Shown here in pieces: positions 12,500-22,730 of a stretch of 64,000 bases of DNA. Position 1 is the stretch's first letter, and the number at the start of each line of letters is the position of its first letter. The stretch covers positions 1,019,260-1,083,259 of the forward strand of contig NW_017803268.1 of assembly GCF_001625305.1 (NCBI RefSeq), given 5' to 3'. The notes under the pieces are model-generated. The model searched no databases. It had not been told where the DNA came from and saw only the letters and a program-made list of their open reading frames with translations. The stretch comes from Branchiostoma belcheri (taxonomy: Eukaryota > Chordata > Leptocardii > Amphioxiformes > Branchiostomatidae). A program made the position numbers and the translations under genes.

Positions 12500-15400
12500 A
12501 GCACGATAACTCAAGAAGGCTAAGATGGATTGTCTTGATACTTGGTAGGTGGGTAGGTCTTCATGAGACGTGGAACTGATTAGATTTTGGGCCCCCTAGC
12601 GGCTTGTTATGGTACTGCAGCTGAACTTCCGGTTTTGATATCTCGTGATCTAGACATGCTAGGGTGACGAAATTTGGATGGAAGGTAGCTCTTGTGCTAG
12701 GGAACAAGTGACGTGAGTTTGGGCTCTGGAACTGCAGGGACATTAGTTGAAAAATGTTTAAAGGCGGATAACTCAAGAACCGACTGATGGATCGTCGTGA
12801 TTTTTAGCATGTAGGTAGCTGAAGCGATGCTTGACATAATGATATTACAATTATGCAAATATTAATGTAATTTGCATAATTAATGAGGAAATTCTATAAA
12901 TCAGCTGCATTCCATGATAGGACGATTCAAGCTTGTGACATGTAATTCAGAACGGCAGAAATACAGGCAGATATTGATTATGCAAATGAAGACTTAATTT
13001 GCATAATTAACAAGAAAATGTTATAATTACATAGTGGTAATGTCTGGAATTTCATACTTGGGATATTTGAAACTTATGTGAAGGTGAACATAATTAAACA
13101 TAACTTATTCAAATAAGGAACTCATTTGCATAATTTATGAGAACATGCTATAATGGCATGCATTGATAAGATAAGACTTCTTGTGTAGAATATGATCAAC
13201 AGATATAATTGATGCAATATAGGATCCTATTTGCACAATCAGGGGGATTCATCTATAATTTCTTAGTCATAAAGGCTAACATCATTTGGCGAAGGTATGA
13301 GATCGTGGAACTCTAGTTTGATTATATGGATGACATCCGCGCGCGCATGAATTCAACCATACTGTAAATCGTACAAACGTTCCGTCAAAGCAGTTGCAAA
13401 ATGAGGAAATATATACCGTTAGTTGAATAAAAAAACATTGGAAAACGATACCAATCGATTGAATGTCACAGAATGCCAAAATCAAACGAAAAAGACGAAA
13501 ATGTAAAGAAATGAATTTGAAGACTAGATTATTCACCAAACCATACTCTTTGTCATTTCGTTAACCTTCAAAACCACGTAGATTTCATAATGAAAGCAAT
13601 TTTGTTTGCCAAACTTTTTTTATTCGCACGCTAGCATCAGCTTTGGGGTTTCCAGAGGATGTTATCCATAATCAAATCAACATGGCCTTACTATCAATGA
13701 CTAGATACATTATATTTCTTCCGTACTACAAAAGCTACACAAAACAGCATTTAAGGAGGGATGGATTAATCAACTAGTGACGAGTCAAATTATCAGGATA
13801 ATTGAAATGCCTTCTCTCTCCTCTTATTTTGAAATGATTTTGGTGACACGGGATTGATCCAGTGATTGATGGAATCTGAATCCATAACACATGTTGTCCC
13901 ACTTTATCGTTGTACCGACCAAAAAGCTTTTTAGTATTTGATGTATCTGATGCTATTTATCGCGTGTTTAAAGTTTTTATATGTATGTAGGAAATATGTG
14001 GTAACATTATCAGCTAGTAGCTGCCTAGTGTCCGCATTGTATTGTTGTAATAAGGAAAAAAAGTTTATAGCCTGGAGGACAGACCGCCGAGGCTGCCTGG
14101 CCTCTACAACGCTAGTCCAGTCCAGTGCACGCTTGGGGTTTGACGCTAGAGGTTTTAATTAGGTCTGCGGGACAACAGTAATTAGAAAAGCCGTCTGGAA
14201 AGATCGACCGCCAGGGCAAAGTAGCCTGAAACCCAGCGCTGTTAGCTACCGGCCCCAAAAAATTCGTTCCCTGCCAACAAGGGATTGAATTCTTCGAAGC
14301 GGATCTGTTTGTAATTGTAGCTAACAGTAACAGGGCTGGATTTGAGGCTAACTGCAAAGGCCCTGTGCGAACAAACCAGGGCCGAACACTCTAAAGGTAG
14401 CCCATAAAATTTAAGTGGTCTCTAGGTGTAACGTGAACAGTGCTGTCCAAAGATGTAGCAAACATAGCTACTAGTACTAGTATGTTACTGTAATACTCGG
14501 AGGATTGGGAGCCAAAAGCTAAGCCCACTAGGCCAGGAATTAAATGCTTGATTTGTTGCCAAGGTGAGTTCAGGTTATTTACAAAAACACTCCACAGTGA
14601 GCCTCGTTAAAAATTAGGTCTTTGAGTTGTACAAGAAGATTCTTTGTTCAGAAACTACTGGGTTTTCACATCCGACGTTACGGTGGCCGTTTTTGTATTT
14701 TACCACGAAGAAATAGCTCGAGCCAGGCTAGCTACAATACAAAACAAAACCCTTTTTTACGTCAGCGACATCGCATTTTTTTGCCTGTTGATTGAACTTA
14801 TTACATGAAAAATACTATTAAATTGACTTTGAAAATCTAGTTATATTGCTATGAAATACCTTTGGGTGCCTTTAAATTGTCTGTTTAAAATTCAGTCCTT
14901 ATAATATGTACTAGTACTTCTGCGAAAGAAAATAGTTGGTTACTTGGTGGCGTCATTGACGGTCAAGTGCTTAGCATTTTTGACATCGCCCGTATTGACA
15001 TGTTCGTGTTGCCTGTAGCGTGAGTCGGTCAGGCCGCAATATTAGGTTATGGACACCCGGTGTAGCGTGCCGGACAGGACGTGGAAATCTGCTACATTTC
15101 TCGGGCTCGAGGACAGGATATGCCGACCGGGGTCACAAGTATTCTCCAAGCAGAGGTTTGGGTTTTGGGGGTATTTTAGCGTGTTTTAGGCTTTTTTTAT
15201 CGGGGTTTCTCTTTTGCACTGAATTTTTTTCCCACAGTTGGGTTTGGTGGGAAAAAAATTCATTGCAAAAGAGAAACCCCGATAAAAAAAAGCCTAAAAA
15301 CACGCTTAAAATACCTCCCAAACCTCTGCTTGGAGAGTAGGTCACAAGGAGGTACCCTAGCAATGCCTAGCTTTGCCACCGATGTAGTCACTGTTAGCCT

Positions 15401-17628
15401 GGATGCCAGGCTATTTCCAGGGTCCACTCTCCAAGCAGAAGTTTGGGCCTTTGGCTTATTTTTGGTGTGTTTCTTGGCTTTTGTATCGGGCTTGACTTTG
15501 TTGCACTGGTATCTTTTTTGTACCAGCCCCCCAAAAATAAGCCCAAACCCAAACCTATGCTTGGAGAGTACCAGAACCTATATAGGCCAGTTCCTCGGCT
15601 CCAAGGCAAACATGTCCACAAAGAAAGACTAGTACTAGTAGCCTGGCACCCAGGCTCAGCAGCATGGCACCCAGGCTAGAGCAATGTATGACTATGGGCC
15701 CACGTGTCCGGGGAACCATGCCTATCAACGAGAGAAGCGTATGATTATAAAACGATTTTTCTCTAATTCTGAATCTGATACATTATAAGCTTAGGGAGGG
15801 GCGAGATTGAACAGCGTTTTAGAAGCAATTACGCCTTGCACTCAACCGTCTTTAATGTTGCACCCATTAGGCATAGTTACTGAATTGTCCCTTCCCGCCC
15901 TAGCACCGGGGGTCAACCAAACACCCAAACGCTCAGCCTGGGAACGTCCCAAATCAATAAATTGCTCTAGGGACGAGAAGGCGGAGCTGTCGTAAATGTT
16001 TATGTCGTAAAACGTCTCCAATAGGGCGGGAAATGGCGCTCGGATTGCGTCATAGTCAATTCTAACGACATTTCAGGCATTGACATTGACATTGAGAATT
16101 CCATGTGCATTTCTTCATCACTAAACAAGTAGAATTCCAATAAAATTCCAAATAAATCCACAGTAATGTATTGTAAAGAAGTTAATGACCTAACGACTGA
16201 AAATATTAAACAATGAAATTTACAAACGAGTACGAAAATAAAAGAACCTAAAATTGGACTTTTCAGCATAGCAGAAATACAGACAAATATTACATAATTC
16301 ATCTTGGGCGCAGTTCCAAATTCAGAACGATCTATATCTTGCAGCTGTGCATTGCCCGTCTTCAATAATACATAATATTTAAAATAAATGCTTTATTTTT
16401 GAGATTTGCTGAATGTGGCATTTTTTTTCAATTACAGGGTTTTCGCTAACCCCTATTTTCCCCTCTATCGTTCTATTAACCAACCTACAACTGCCATCGA
16501 CACTGGATGGATAATCTTTCAAACCATCACAAACCTCTCAGGTATCTGTCTGGTTGGAAGACTGCCAACTCTAGGGGTGAACGCCGAATGCAACGCCAAA
16601 TAAAGAATTAGGACCCAAAAGAACGAACGGTCGATAAATTCTGCATGTGTCTAGTCCGTACGGGGTTTGTGTTACATACAACATGTACATACAGGCCAGT
16701 GCGAATCTGAGGGGTGCAATTTTTCCTTTTGTTTACTAGCAGCGACGCTAAAGTTGCAGCTGCCCAAATGTCGCGCTACGTGTACCGTGTTAGTGGAGTT
16801 TCTCGCACCGTTTTATGATATGTGGAGCTATTACGTCGGCATTTTAAGCCTGTGGAACATTTGGGCATGTTCTGACCGGTCTGTAGTGTTGTGTCTGCTT
16901 GGAGATTTTTTTTTCGCTTGACCGCAACTGAACCTCCACGTAGCACTTTTGGGAAATTCTAATTAGACCACAGTAACAGTAACTGTTGAAAATCCTAAAA
17001 TCCAAGTAAATAATATGTAATAAAACTAAAGCATTTTGATGTTATGGTGGAAACAACATATAACATTAAATGGGAAAACTGCCATAAAAATCGTACAGAT
17101 ACTACCAAATAAAGAATGGAGTTTTTAACAATCTTTTATCATGAAACTTTCCTTCTTGATTTGAACCACGTTTTCGCATTTTGAAATCGTGTTTTGGCAG
17201 GGGTGTGACACGCGGCCATATCATTAAGTCTGTGAACTAAAAGTTCATTAACAGCTGCTAAAATAGAACATTTCTACACAAAATATGTGTTTATCTTTTT
17301 TTTTTTAAGTCACAGATTTATGTGTGTCATACATAGTCGTATGCAGAAATCATGTCGATTTTTCTAGTTCTTTCTACAAAATTTCTGAACAACCTGATTT
17401 TCAAAAGAGAGAGGAGCCGTTATCTTATGGTAACAAATATGTGTGAAGAAGAGCCGTACTCACCGCGATGCCGCTCCATATGGGCGCGCCTGTCAGAGCC
17501 ACCAGCGGCGCACACTGCCCGTGACACGCTCCCAGCCCCACGATTCCCGTGATGAAACTCACGAACCCGAGAATCACCAACAAAATCCCCACAAACCACG
17601 CCGCTCGAGGACTGTACATGATCGCCAT
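3638..17628 (-). CDS. Gene A: CD20/MS4A-like four-pass membrane protein with Pro/Glu-rich tail
   Basis: There are seven coding exons on the minus strand: 17628-17464, 9268-9209, 8024-7935, 6717-6547, 6160-6041, 5315-5213 and 3921-3638. They join in frame to 330 residues. TM1 is at about residues 10-33. TM2 crosses the exon 1/2 boundary and contains GAPIWSG. TM3 is at about 76-98, followed by a loop of about 65 residues rich in Ala, Pro, Asp and Glu. TM4 is at about 166-190 and carries the Glu (AVIEF) typical of CD20-like TM4. The cytosolic part has GYHGHE, the GQRAVQQP block and a 94-residue tail rich in EPEPEA. MS4A-type proteins are four-pass membrane proteins tied to signalling and channel regulation. 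The function of this one is unknown. The start ATG lies in AAGATGGCG, a good initiation context. Intron 1 is 8.2 kb and full of repeats. Confidence 0.8.
3922..5212 (-). other. Gene A intron 6 with promoter-like motif clusters
   Basis: No exon is seen. Motifs at about 4251-4306 include ATGGCGGCC (YY1-like), TTACGTCA (CRE-like) and GTCACGTGAC (E-box). At 4665-4692 GCGCATGCGCC (NRF1-like) lies next to AAAATGGCGCC. Confidence 0.4.
5213..5315 (-). CDS. Gene A, exon 6
   Basis: 103 nt ending in TCAG before GTAGGG. It encodes APAIVVYDGTKA, PGQRAVQQPDG and IKIVAS, the block conserved in all four paralogs. Confidence 0.9.
5367..5585 (+). mobile_element. Penelope-like fragment P1 (intron 5 of gene A)
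   Basis: The fragment reads LNRDGGRHRLPDTFDP, resembling the end of a GIY-YIG endonuclease domain of Penelope-like elements. The terminal sequence ending AACTTTCATG follows. Longer copies lie at 40165-40660 and 50155-50490. Confidence 0.55.
6041..6160 (-). CDS. Gene A, exon 5
   Basis: 120 nt between CCCCAG and GTAAGC. It encodes TM4 (IIFIFAVIEFVLSLIAAII) and ends CTGYHGHE. Partial copies of its 3' end and donor follow directly (about 5980-6040). Confidence 0.9.
6547..6717 (-). CDS. Gene A, exon 4
   Basis: 171 nt between TTCCAG and GTAAGT. It encodes the large second loop, from PPYVTVRRPAAAG to YWPYY. Ala/Asp/Pro-rich composition and high GC set it apart from the flanking introns. The end YWPYY matches IWPYY of gene B. 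Confidence 0.85.
6799..6846. mobile_element. Solo end of the TAGCCTCTACCAGGC foldback family
   Basis: It matches the right terminal repeat of the elements at 37567, 46277 and 23716 (CCCGAAGCCTGGTAGAGGCTA-type end). No partner arm is visible nearby. Confidence 0.55.
7535..7625. repeat. CT- and GT-rich simple sequence
   Basis: A pyrimidine run (CTCTCTCTC) passes into TGTGTGCG repeats. The short ORFs across it are low complexity and not counted as genes. Confidence 0.7.
7714..7832. repeat. Dispersed repeat R, truncated copy 2
   Basis: It matches the second half of the unit at 109-372, from GTTACCATGGTAACAGACAG to TTCCTTCGGTAAACAT, inside gene A intron 3. Confidence 0.6.
7935..8024 (-). CDS. 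Gene A, exon 3
   Basis: 90 nt between CACAG and GTGAGT. It encodes ITTFLTFALLAALLTLICW onward to GEWN, which is TM3. The exon is shorter than its counterpart in gene B (164 nt). Confidence 0.85.
8205..8375. mobile_element. CCTTCGCCAAG element, truncated copy
   Basis: It begins ACCTTCGCCAAGAGGGTTATG and carries GCCCCCTAGTAGCGTGTTAT and TCTCGTGAACTGGACATG. These match the left part of the full element at 12429-13297. Confidence 0.6.
9209..9268 (-). CDS. Gene A, exon 2
   Basis: 60 nt between the acceptor TTGTAG and the donor GTGAGT. It encodes VIIAGVFAVA and ends ENGCL, completing TM2. Length and phase equal exon 2 of genes B and C. Confidence 0.85.
9657..9765. mobile_element. Foldback MITE, TAGCCTGGGTGCC ends, 9-bp TSD
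   Basis: A 109-bp near-palindrome begins TAGCCTGGGTGCCAGCCCC and ends in its inverse. It is flanked by perfect 9-bp direct repeats CCAGTGGAC at 9648-9656 and 9766-9774. A 9-bp target duplication fits Mutator-like transposition. Confidence 0.8.
10275..10408. mobile_element. Foldback element sharing the TAGTAGAAATCGGCC arm
   Basis: Inverted arms AGAAATCGGCCTAAAAAGAA and TTCTTTTTAGGCCGATTTCT surround a core with AGCCGGTCATA. The sub-terminal motif resembles that of the TAGCCTCTACC family, but the ends differ. Confidence 0.6.
12429..13297. mobile_element. Element with ACCTTCGCCAA inverted ends and internal tandem repeats
   Basis: It starts ACCTTCGCCAAGAAGG and ends TTGGCGAAGGT, with TA flanking the CCTTCGCC core on both sides. 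It holds a (TG)n tract at about 12466-12499 and, at 12835-13270, about four degenerate repeats of roughly 100 bp. Several of these carry ATTTGCATAATT. No ORF is seen, so it is non-autonomous. Confidence 0.6.
13317..13687. mobile_element. Harbinger-like MITE copy, left end lost
   Basis: It is nearly identical over most of its length to 58545-58942 and shares GATTATATGGATGACATCC and the right end CATGGCC-TTA. The left terminal bases are missing. It lies just beside the end of the CCTTCGCC element. Confidence 0.65.
14222..14350. mobile_element. Foldback MITE, TAGCCTGAAACCC type
   Basis: Inverted arms run from TAGCCTGAAACCCAGCGCTG to the inverse ending GAGGCTA. The flanks AGGGCAAAG and ACTGCAAAG agree at 7 of 9 bases, consistent with a decayed 9-bp target duplication. 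Confidence 0.6.
15140..15339. mobile_element. Foldback MITE, TACTCTCCAAGCAG ends, 9-bp TSD
   Basis: A 200-bp hairpin with long arms beginning TATTCTCCAAGCAGAGG. It is flanked by perfect direct repeats GGTCACAAG at 15131-15139 and 15340-15348. The ORFs across it on both strands are mirror images of the arms, not genes. Confidence 0.8.
15424..15573. mobile_element. Foldback MITE, CTCTCCAAGCAG family, second copy
   Basis: The arms CTCTCCAAGCAGAAGTTTGG and the inverse AAACCTATGCTTGGAGAG enclose a degenerate core. The target duplication is not clear. Confidence 0.65.
15643..15679. repeat. Short TAGCCTGGCACCCAGGCT palindrome cluster
   Basis: It is a minimal foldback of the TAGCCTGG family, with a second half-copy following. 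A similar 19-bp palindrome TAGCCTGGATGCCAGGCTA lies at about 15396-15414. Confidence 0.5.
17464..17628 (-). CDS. Gene A, exon 1
   Basis: 55 residues from MAIMYSPRAAWFVG to PIWSGIA, then the donor GTGAGT. It encodes TM1, a short first loop with the CHGQC cysteine pair and the start of TM2. Confidence 0.85.
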
Positions 17629-17639
17629 CTTGGTTTTTC

Positions 17640-18400
17640 CTCACAACTCTGTTTCAGCACTGCGGCGGTCCTCTGCTGACGTAATAATCAAACGATCTGA
17701 GGGAAAGAAGCGAAAACACAGTCAGATCTAGAAGTTCAATCATAAGACAAGATTTTTGTATGCGGGCCCGATTTGTGGGACGGCCTCTGTCCTCTGATGA
17801 CGTAATAATCAAACGATCTGAGGGAAAGAAGCGAAAACACGGTCAGATTTTCAAGTTCACAGACAGAAGATGAGATTTGTGAAATGGCGGGCCTGGTCTC
17901 AGTTCCTCAAACTCTGCGGTACGATCCTTTTCCTCTGATGACGTAATAATCAAACGATCTGAGAGAAAAAAAAAACAACAAGCGAAAACACAGTCAGATC
18001 TAATAAAAGTTCAGTCAGAGGACGAGGTTTTTTTAGGGTCGAGCCCGATCTAAGTTCCTCATAAGTTTGAGGAACTGCATGCGTCTGTCCTCTGATGACG
18101 TAATAATCAAACGATCTGAGAGAAAAAAACAAGCGAAAACACAGTCAGATCTAAAAGTTCACAGTCAGATGACGAGATTTTTTTTAAATTTCGAGCCCGA
18201 TCTTGCATTGCAATAGGTTCCTCACAACTTTGAGGCACTGCGTGTCCTCTGATGACGTAATAACCAAACGATCTGAGAGAAAAAGAAGCGAAAACGACAC
18301 AGACCTTCACTAAAACTTCACAGAAAGACGGAGAGATTTTTGAGAGGGCGGGCCCAGAGGTTACGTTCAAAGATAATGTTTCCCAAACAAGGGAACTCGC
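17640..18400 (-). promoter_or_regulatory. Five-copy promoter-proximal repeat with bZIP sites upstream of gene A
   Basis: The array starts 12 bp upstream of the gene A ATG. Each unit carries CCTCTGATGACGTAATAATC, then AAACGATCTGAG and GCGAAAACAC. GACGTAAT begins at 17678, 17799, 17940, 18097 and 18254, giving spacings of 121, 141, 157 and 157 bp. TGACGTAA is a CREB/ATF or PAR-bZIP type site. Part of the unit (TTCCTCACAACTTTGAGGCACTGCG) resembles the gene A 5' UTR, so the array may have grown from the promoter and leader. Confidence 0.65.
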
Positions 18401-18550
18401 CACGGAGGCTCAATGCTATATTTGTTTTAGATATTGCGATAAACTGAAGCCACATGCTTCACGCAGAGCAGAAATACCGTCTGTCCCGTGGAGTTATCAA
18501 TCTGCATAGGAGTTGTGTGGTCCAGGATTATCATATTCATAACTTAATCT

Positions 18551-18938
18551 TTTAAAGGGGCATTGTGTAAAAATATTTGCACAAAAAATGGAGATATTTC
18601 GATTGAAAAAAATGTAATTTGATTGTAAGTCGCTTCCGTTTTTCAAAATATTCGTGCAATTATCTCATATTTCTTACATTTATGGTTGGCACTAAAATCG
18701 CCTAGATGAGGTGCAATCAGTTTGTGGTGCCACCACAAACTACCAAAATGTAAACAAACATGGCTGACAGCTGTGTTTCCAGCCTTTGAACACACTTGTA
18801 AGGCATTTTGCCAGCTCTACTTCCTGAGTGGCAGTTATTTGTAACGGGGTAGGTTAACTTAGTTACTTTGTAAAGAATTGACTAGAAAATTGACTTTTTT
18901 TTAGCATCCTAATTTTACATAATGCAGCTCTTTAAAAT
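18551..18938. mobile_element. MITE with TTTTAAAG...TGTAAAA ends
   Basis: The left end TTTTAAAGGGGCATTGTGTA and the right end, inverted TTTTAAAGAGCTGCATTATG, form terminal inverted repeats about 388 bp apart. A fragment of the right end recurs near 60180-60205. Confidence 0.5.
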
Positions 18939-19867
18939 AAGAAACACCGGTTCCAGATTTTACGATTCGAATACGATTTCTAACCACGTGTAGGACTTAC
19001 AGGAGCTTACAGTAGGACTTGTATCGCTTGTAAACATGTTGGTCAGAATTTCCGATCGTTAGTAACACTCAATTTTCAGTCTACGGAAACTGGCATGACA
19101 GAAGACACAGGGTACCTCCAACCGTATCGTATCAAGGGACGCCATCTTGTTTACACAGTGTCAGAGGTTGAAACATTTACGATGACAAAACGTCGATAAA
19201 GGCTTGAGAAAAGTACAGAATCGCGATTAAAACCCCGTCCTTCAAACGGCCGCATGTTCCCCGCCCCTCCCCCTTCCTACAAACACATACGGAACATTCG
19301 TAGCCTCCACCGCAGGCTCCACGACGGGCGTTTTATTCCGCCCTAACTTTACTGGTTGCGTAATTGTTTGCAGACTGCAGCCGTTTTCACTCAGATTTCA
19401 CCCTATTTCTACAATATTAACCAACGTGAAAGAACATAAAGCAATATTTTAATAATTAAAATATAGGATAAAACAATACTTAAATATTTAATATATTAGC
19501 TATATAGAATAACACATCAGCCAGGGAGCAGGGTTTGTTATAAAGTCTACAGACCGTGTAGGCAAAGTAACTTCTAAGCAGATGTATGGTTTTTATTTCC
19601 GGTTTTGCCTTTCTAGTGGCCCGCGCTTTTTTGTTCTCTGTTGGCTCCCCATGGAAGCATGCGGCCTTGAGTGAGTGAGTGAGTTGGCGGGAAGACCCCA
19701 TGCGTCTGCTTAGAGATTAACGCCACCCGCCCGGCTAGAGTTTCCGACGGGCCAGTGTGACGTGGGAAAGTGGGCCGCCCAACGCCGGGGTCCGGCACAG
19801 GAATGCGCGGCTCGTATGACCCACATGGCCCGGCAAGGGGTTCTCAAGAGTACAGGCTAGCCCGGTC

Positions 19868-20061
19868 TATTCTCCAAGCAGAGGTTTGGGTTTTGGGATT
19901 ATTTTTTTGCGTGTTTTTGGTTTTTTTAAAGGGCTTTTTTTGCACTTGTATATCTTTTTACCCCAACCCAACGTAAGATGCCAGTGCTAAAAAGCCCAAT
20001 GAAAAGCCTAAAACACGCCAAAATGAGCCAAAACTCAACCTCTGCTAGCATGCTTGTAGAA
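19868..20061. mobile_element. Foldback MITE, CTCCAAGCAG family, decayed
   Basis: It begins TATTCTCCAAGCAGAGG and has an imperfect inverse arm near 19998-20061 (CAACCTCTGCTAGCATGCTTG). The core is diverged and no target duplication is visible. Confidence 0.55.
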
Positions 20062-22412
20062 TAAGCCTTGTCGCCATTTTCCTTACTAACACACTCTTCT
20101 CCTTTCAATTCTGTTTTTTTCTCTGACATATCTATCTGTAAAAATGAGGCTAACTTCAGAAATTATTTAAAAGATTTTGGGAATGCTCAGAACAGCCGCG
20201 TTCCATTGAAGTAGATCCTGGATAATCCAAACAAAAATCGCGGATGAAACCTGGATTAGCCAATCCTCTGCAATCATCCACAAACTGACTGTCTCAGTTA
20301 CAAGCGTAAGAGCGATAAAAAAATGTTTAATAGCGTAGAAGAAGAAAAAATGCAAAATGACCCCCCCTCAAAAAAAACTTCACAAAATTTAAGTTTGCAG
20401 GAATACAAACAGTGTGGATCATAAACATAGTCTAAAACACTGCAACTTTTATGGCAAAAACATGAAGTCAGGGAAACTGTTATATAAAATAATGAGATCA
20501 TTAAAAGAATCACTCCTAATTGTGTAAGAGTAGTGGAAAGGGAATACGCATGGAGGTATTTGGCGAGGTAAATCATGCCCAGATCGTGGGGGGAGATAAC
20601 ATGATTGAAACCAGAGTGACAGCCAAAATACATCTCTCCGCTCCCGCGTTGTTGATAATTTCCAGAAGCGGCCCCGCCCTACAGTGGTAGCCTGGTATCC
20701 AGTCTGATCGTTGTCGGGACCGCAGGAGCTCTTTCCCGCCCGCCTCACATAGGTTTCCCGGTGTGTGTTTCACGAGAGATGGGGGGAAACCAAATCCCCA
20801 AGCATACTGTCTCTTAGTGTAACTCTCCTACCGGGACGGCCTGTTGCACTGGGCGGGGGAAGCTATTAGAGCCCTGCCCCCGAAGACACAGCCTGCCTGA
20901 ACACCCCAACCACGTAAGACTGGATCCGAGGCTAGCCCTACAGGCACACAGTATCACATCCCCCCACAAAAACTTCCGCTCAGAAATACTACAACAAGTT
21001 TTCTCACTGTCTTCTCTCTTTGCGAACTACAAGGACAAGTGCGCATCGCACGAGGGACTATTTTGGCTTCCCCCTTTGCTCTGTAAATACGTAATTGTTG
21101 GGAGTATGTCACGCCGATGTCGGGAAAGCGTGACCCAGACGGCTGGGAAAACATCGGGGACTGTTAGCGGGAAAACTAGACCTTCTCAACCGCCGGAAAC
21201 CCCGTAAAACCTCCCTGCCCCTATCCTACCAGCCCGTCTGCTTTGAATCTCTAGCTGTAGCTGCCGACGTGTGGTGCTAAACACGCAAGGCTTACCATCA
21301 GTATCGCACAATCCGCAACTTTCTAAGAAACCCTTGAGGTACGAAAGCGTCCCGTACCAGAATCTTGCACTACACTCTGATCTACACTACAAACCAACGT
21401 ACACCTCGCTAGCTTGGCACCAAAGTTTTAAACAACCTCGCGAAGGGGCACTGGTGTTATCCGCTAGAGTTTATCGATTCGTACGGCCAGAGGAAGGGAA
21501 CTGACGGCGTGTTTTGGTTTTCTCTGTGCGTACAGAGGCGCTAGGGTTGTGTGGCAGAAGGATGGAGGGAGGGAAAAGCGATCTCAACATGCCGATCTAG
21601 AGGCACGCGGAGCATCCAGCGGCGCTAGGGGTGGGAGTGGCCGCCTTTACGGTCGCAACAGATCTAGTTGCATCCCATATATCCACGTCTAGATATAATA
21701 TAGCCCTAGCCGAGCATATATAGATCACGGGTTGTCATCTTTATGACGAGAGAGGGTAAACATGTCCGAAAAGTAGGACCAGGGAGACTCACCTAGAGGG
21801 TCTTGGCAGCACGGCTGGCTCGCTGGGAATCGAACTCGGGACCGTTGGTTTTGTAGGCTGCAGCTGGGTGACCAATAGGGTGACGAATGGCGGTGGCTTG
21901 TAGCGTGGGGCGCGGCTGGGACTGGTCACAACTGCAACTGTCATCAGCGAGGGTCACCATGGGGGATACACAAACACCGCTGTAGTCAAGACATGGGGGA
22001 GTCTTTCTAACATCTTATGGTACCCATATAGGTTATACGTGACTGTTATAGGAATATTGGCAATGTGCGATGCACGAGGCATATACGATAATACCCACTT
22101 TCCGCACGGACGTTTAATTAGTAAAGAGGCTCACCCTCTATGGATTTTCGATATATAATTGACCCTCCACCCGACATTTCCCTCAAGTGCGGGGCTATCA
22201 CAATCTATAATTTCACTCCCCACCTCTTTCTATATTCTTCATTTTTTGTCTTTCTTGTACCATGATAAGTCTATTCTTCAGGGACATTGTACATGTATTT
22301 TATTGCAAATTCCTGCGCGAAGGCTATTTCAAATAAGAAGGATAAAAGAACATTGAAACAGAGTACAAAATAACTTCAGAATATACAAAATAAAAGGTAA
22401 TTTTCTAAACCT
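20062..22412. other. Intergenic stretch, no gene seen
   Basis: Only short chance ORFs are present. Around 21800-21870 a minus-strand RNA polymerase III B-box-like motif (GTTCGATTCCC) suggests an old tRNA-derived SINE. Confidence 0.4.
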
Positions 22413-22413
22413 A

Positions 22414-22498
22414 TAGCCTGGGTTCCAAACCCATAGCGCACTGGACACAGGCTCACTGAGATACTTTGTGTCCAGTTACGGGTTTGGAACCCAGGCTA
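22414..22498. mobile_element. Foldback MITE, TAGCCTGGGTTCC family
   Basis: An 85-bp near-palindrome from TAGCCTGGGTTCCAAACCC to its inverse. The flanks CTAAACCTA and CTAAATCAA agree at 7 of 9 bases. Confidence 0.65.
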
Positions 22499-22730
22499 CT
22501 AAATCAATAGCTATGTTTAAAACTATTTTCTATAAGATTTTTACGCTCCTAAAGGAGGGCCTGCAAGGGGGGGGGGTAGTGATTCCGAAGTACGCAAATT
22601 TTTCGCCGCCTATTACGAATTACGTTAAAGTTTCAGAGCTGATTACAACTTTACGATTTGCAGCTAATGTCCAATTACGAATTACGTTGATTTTTGCGGA
22701 GGCTGCCTACGAATTACGAAGTCTAATTAA

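Noticed and set aside
15020-15680. Six overlapping ORFs of 60-106 codons on both strands
   Set aside because: They are mirror translations of foldback arms with CTCCAAGCAG ends.
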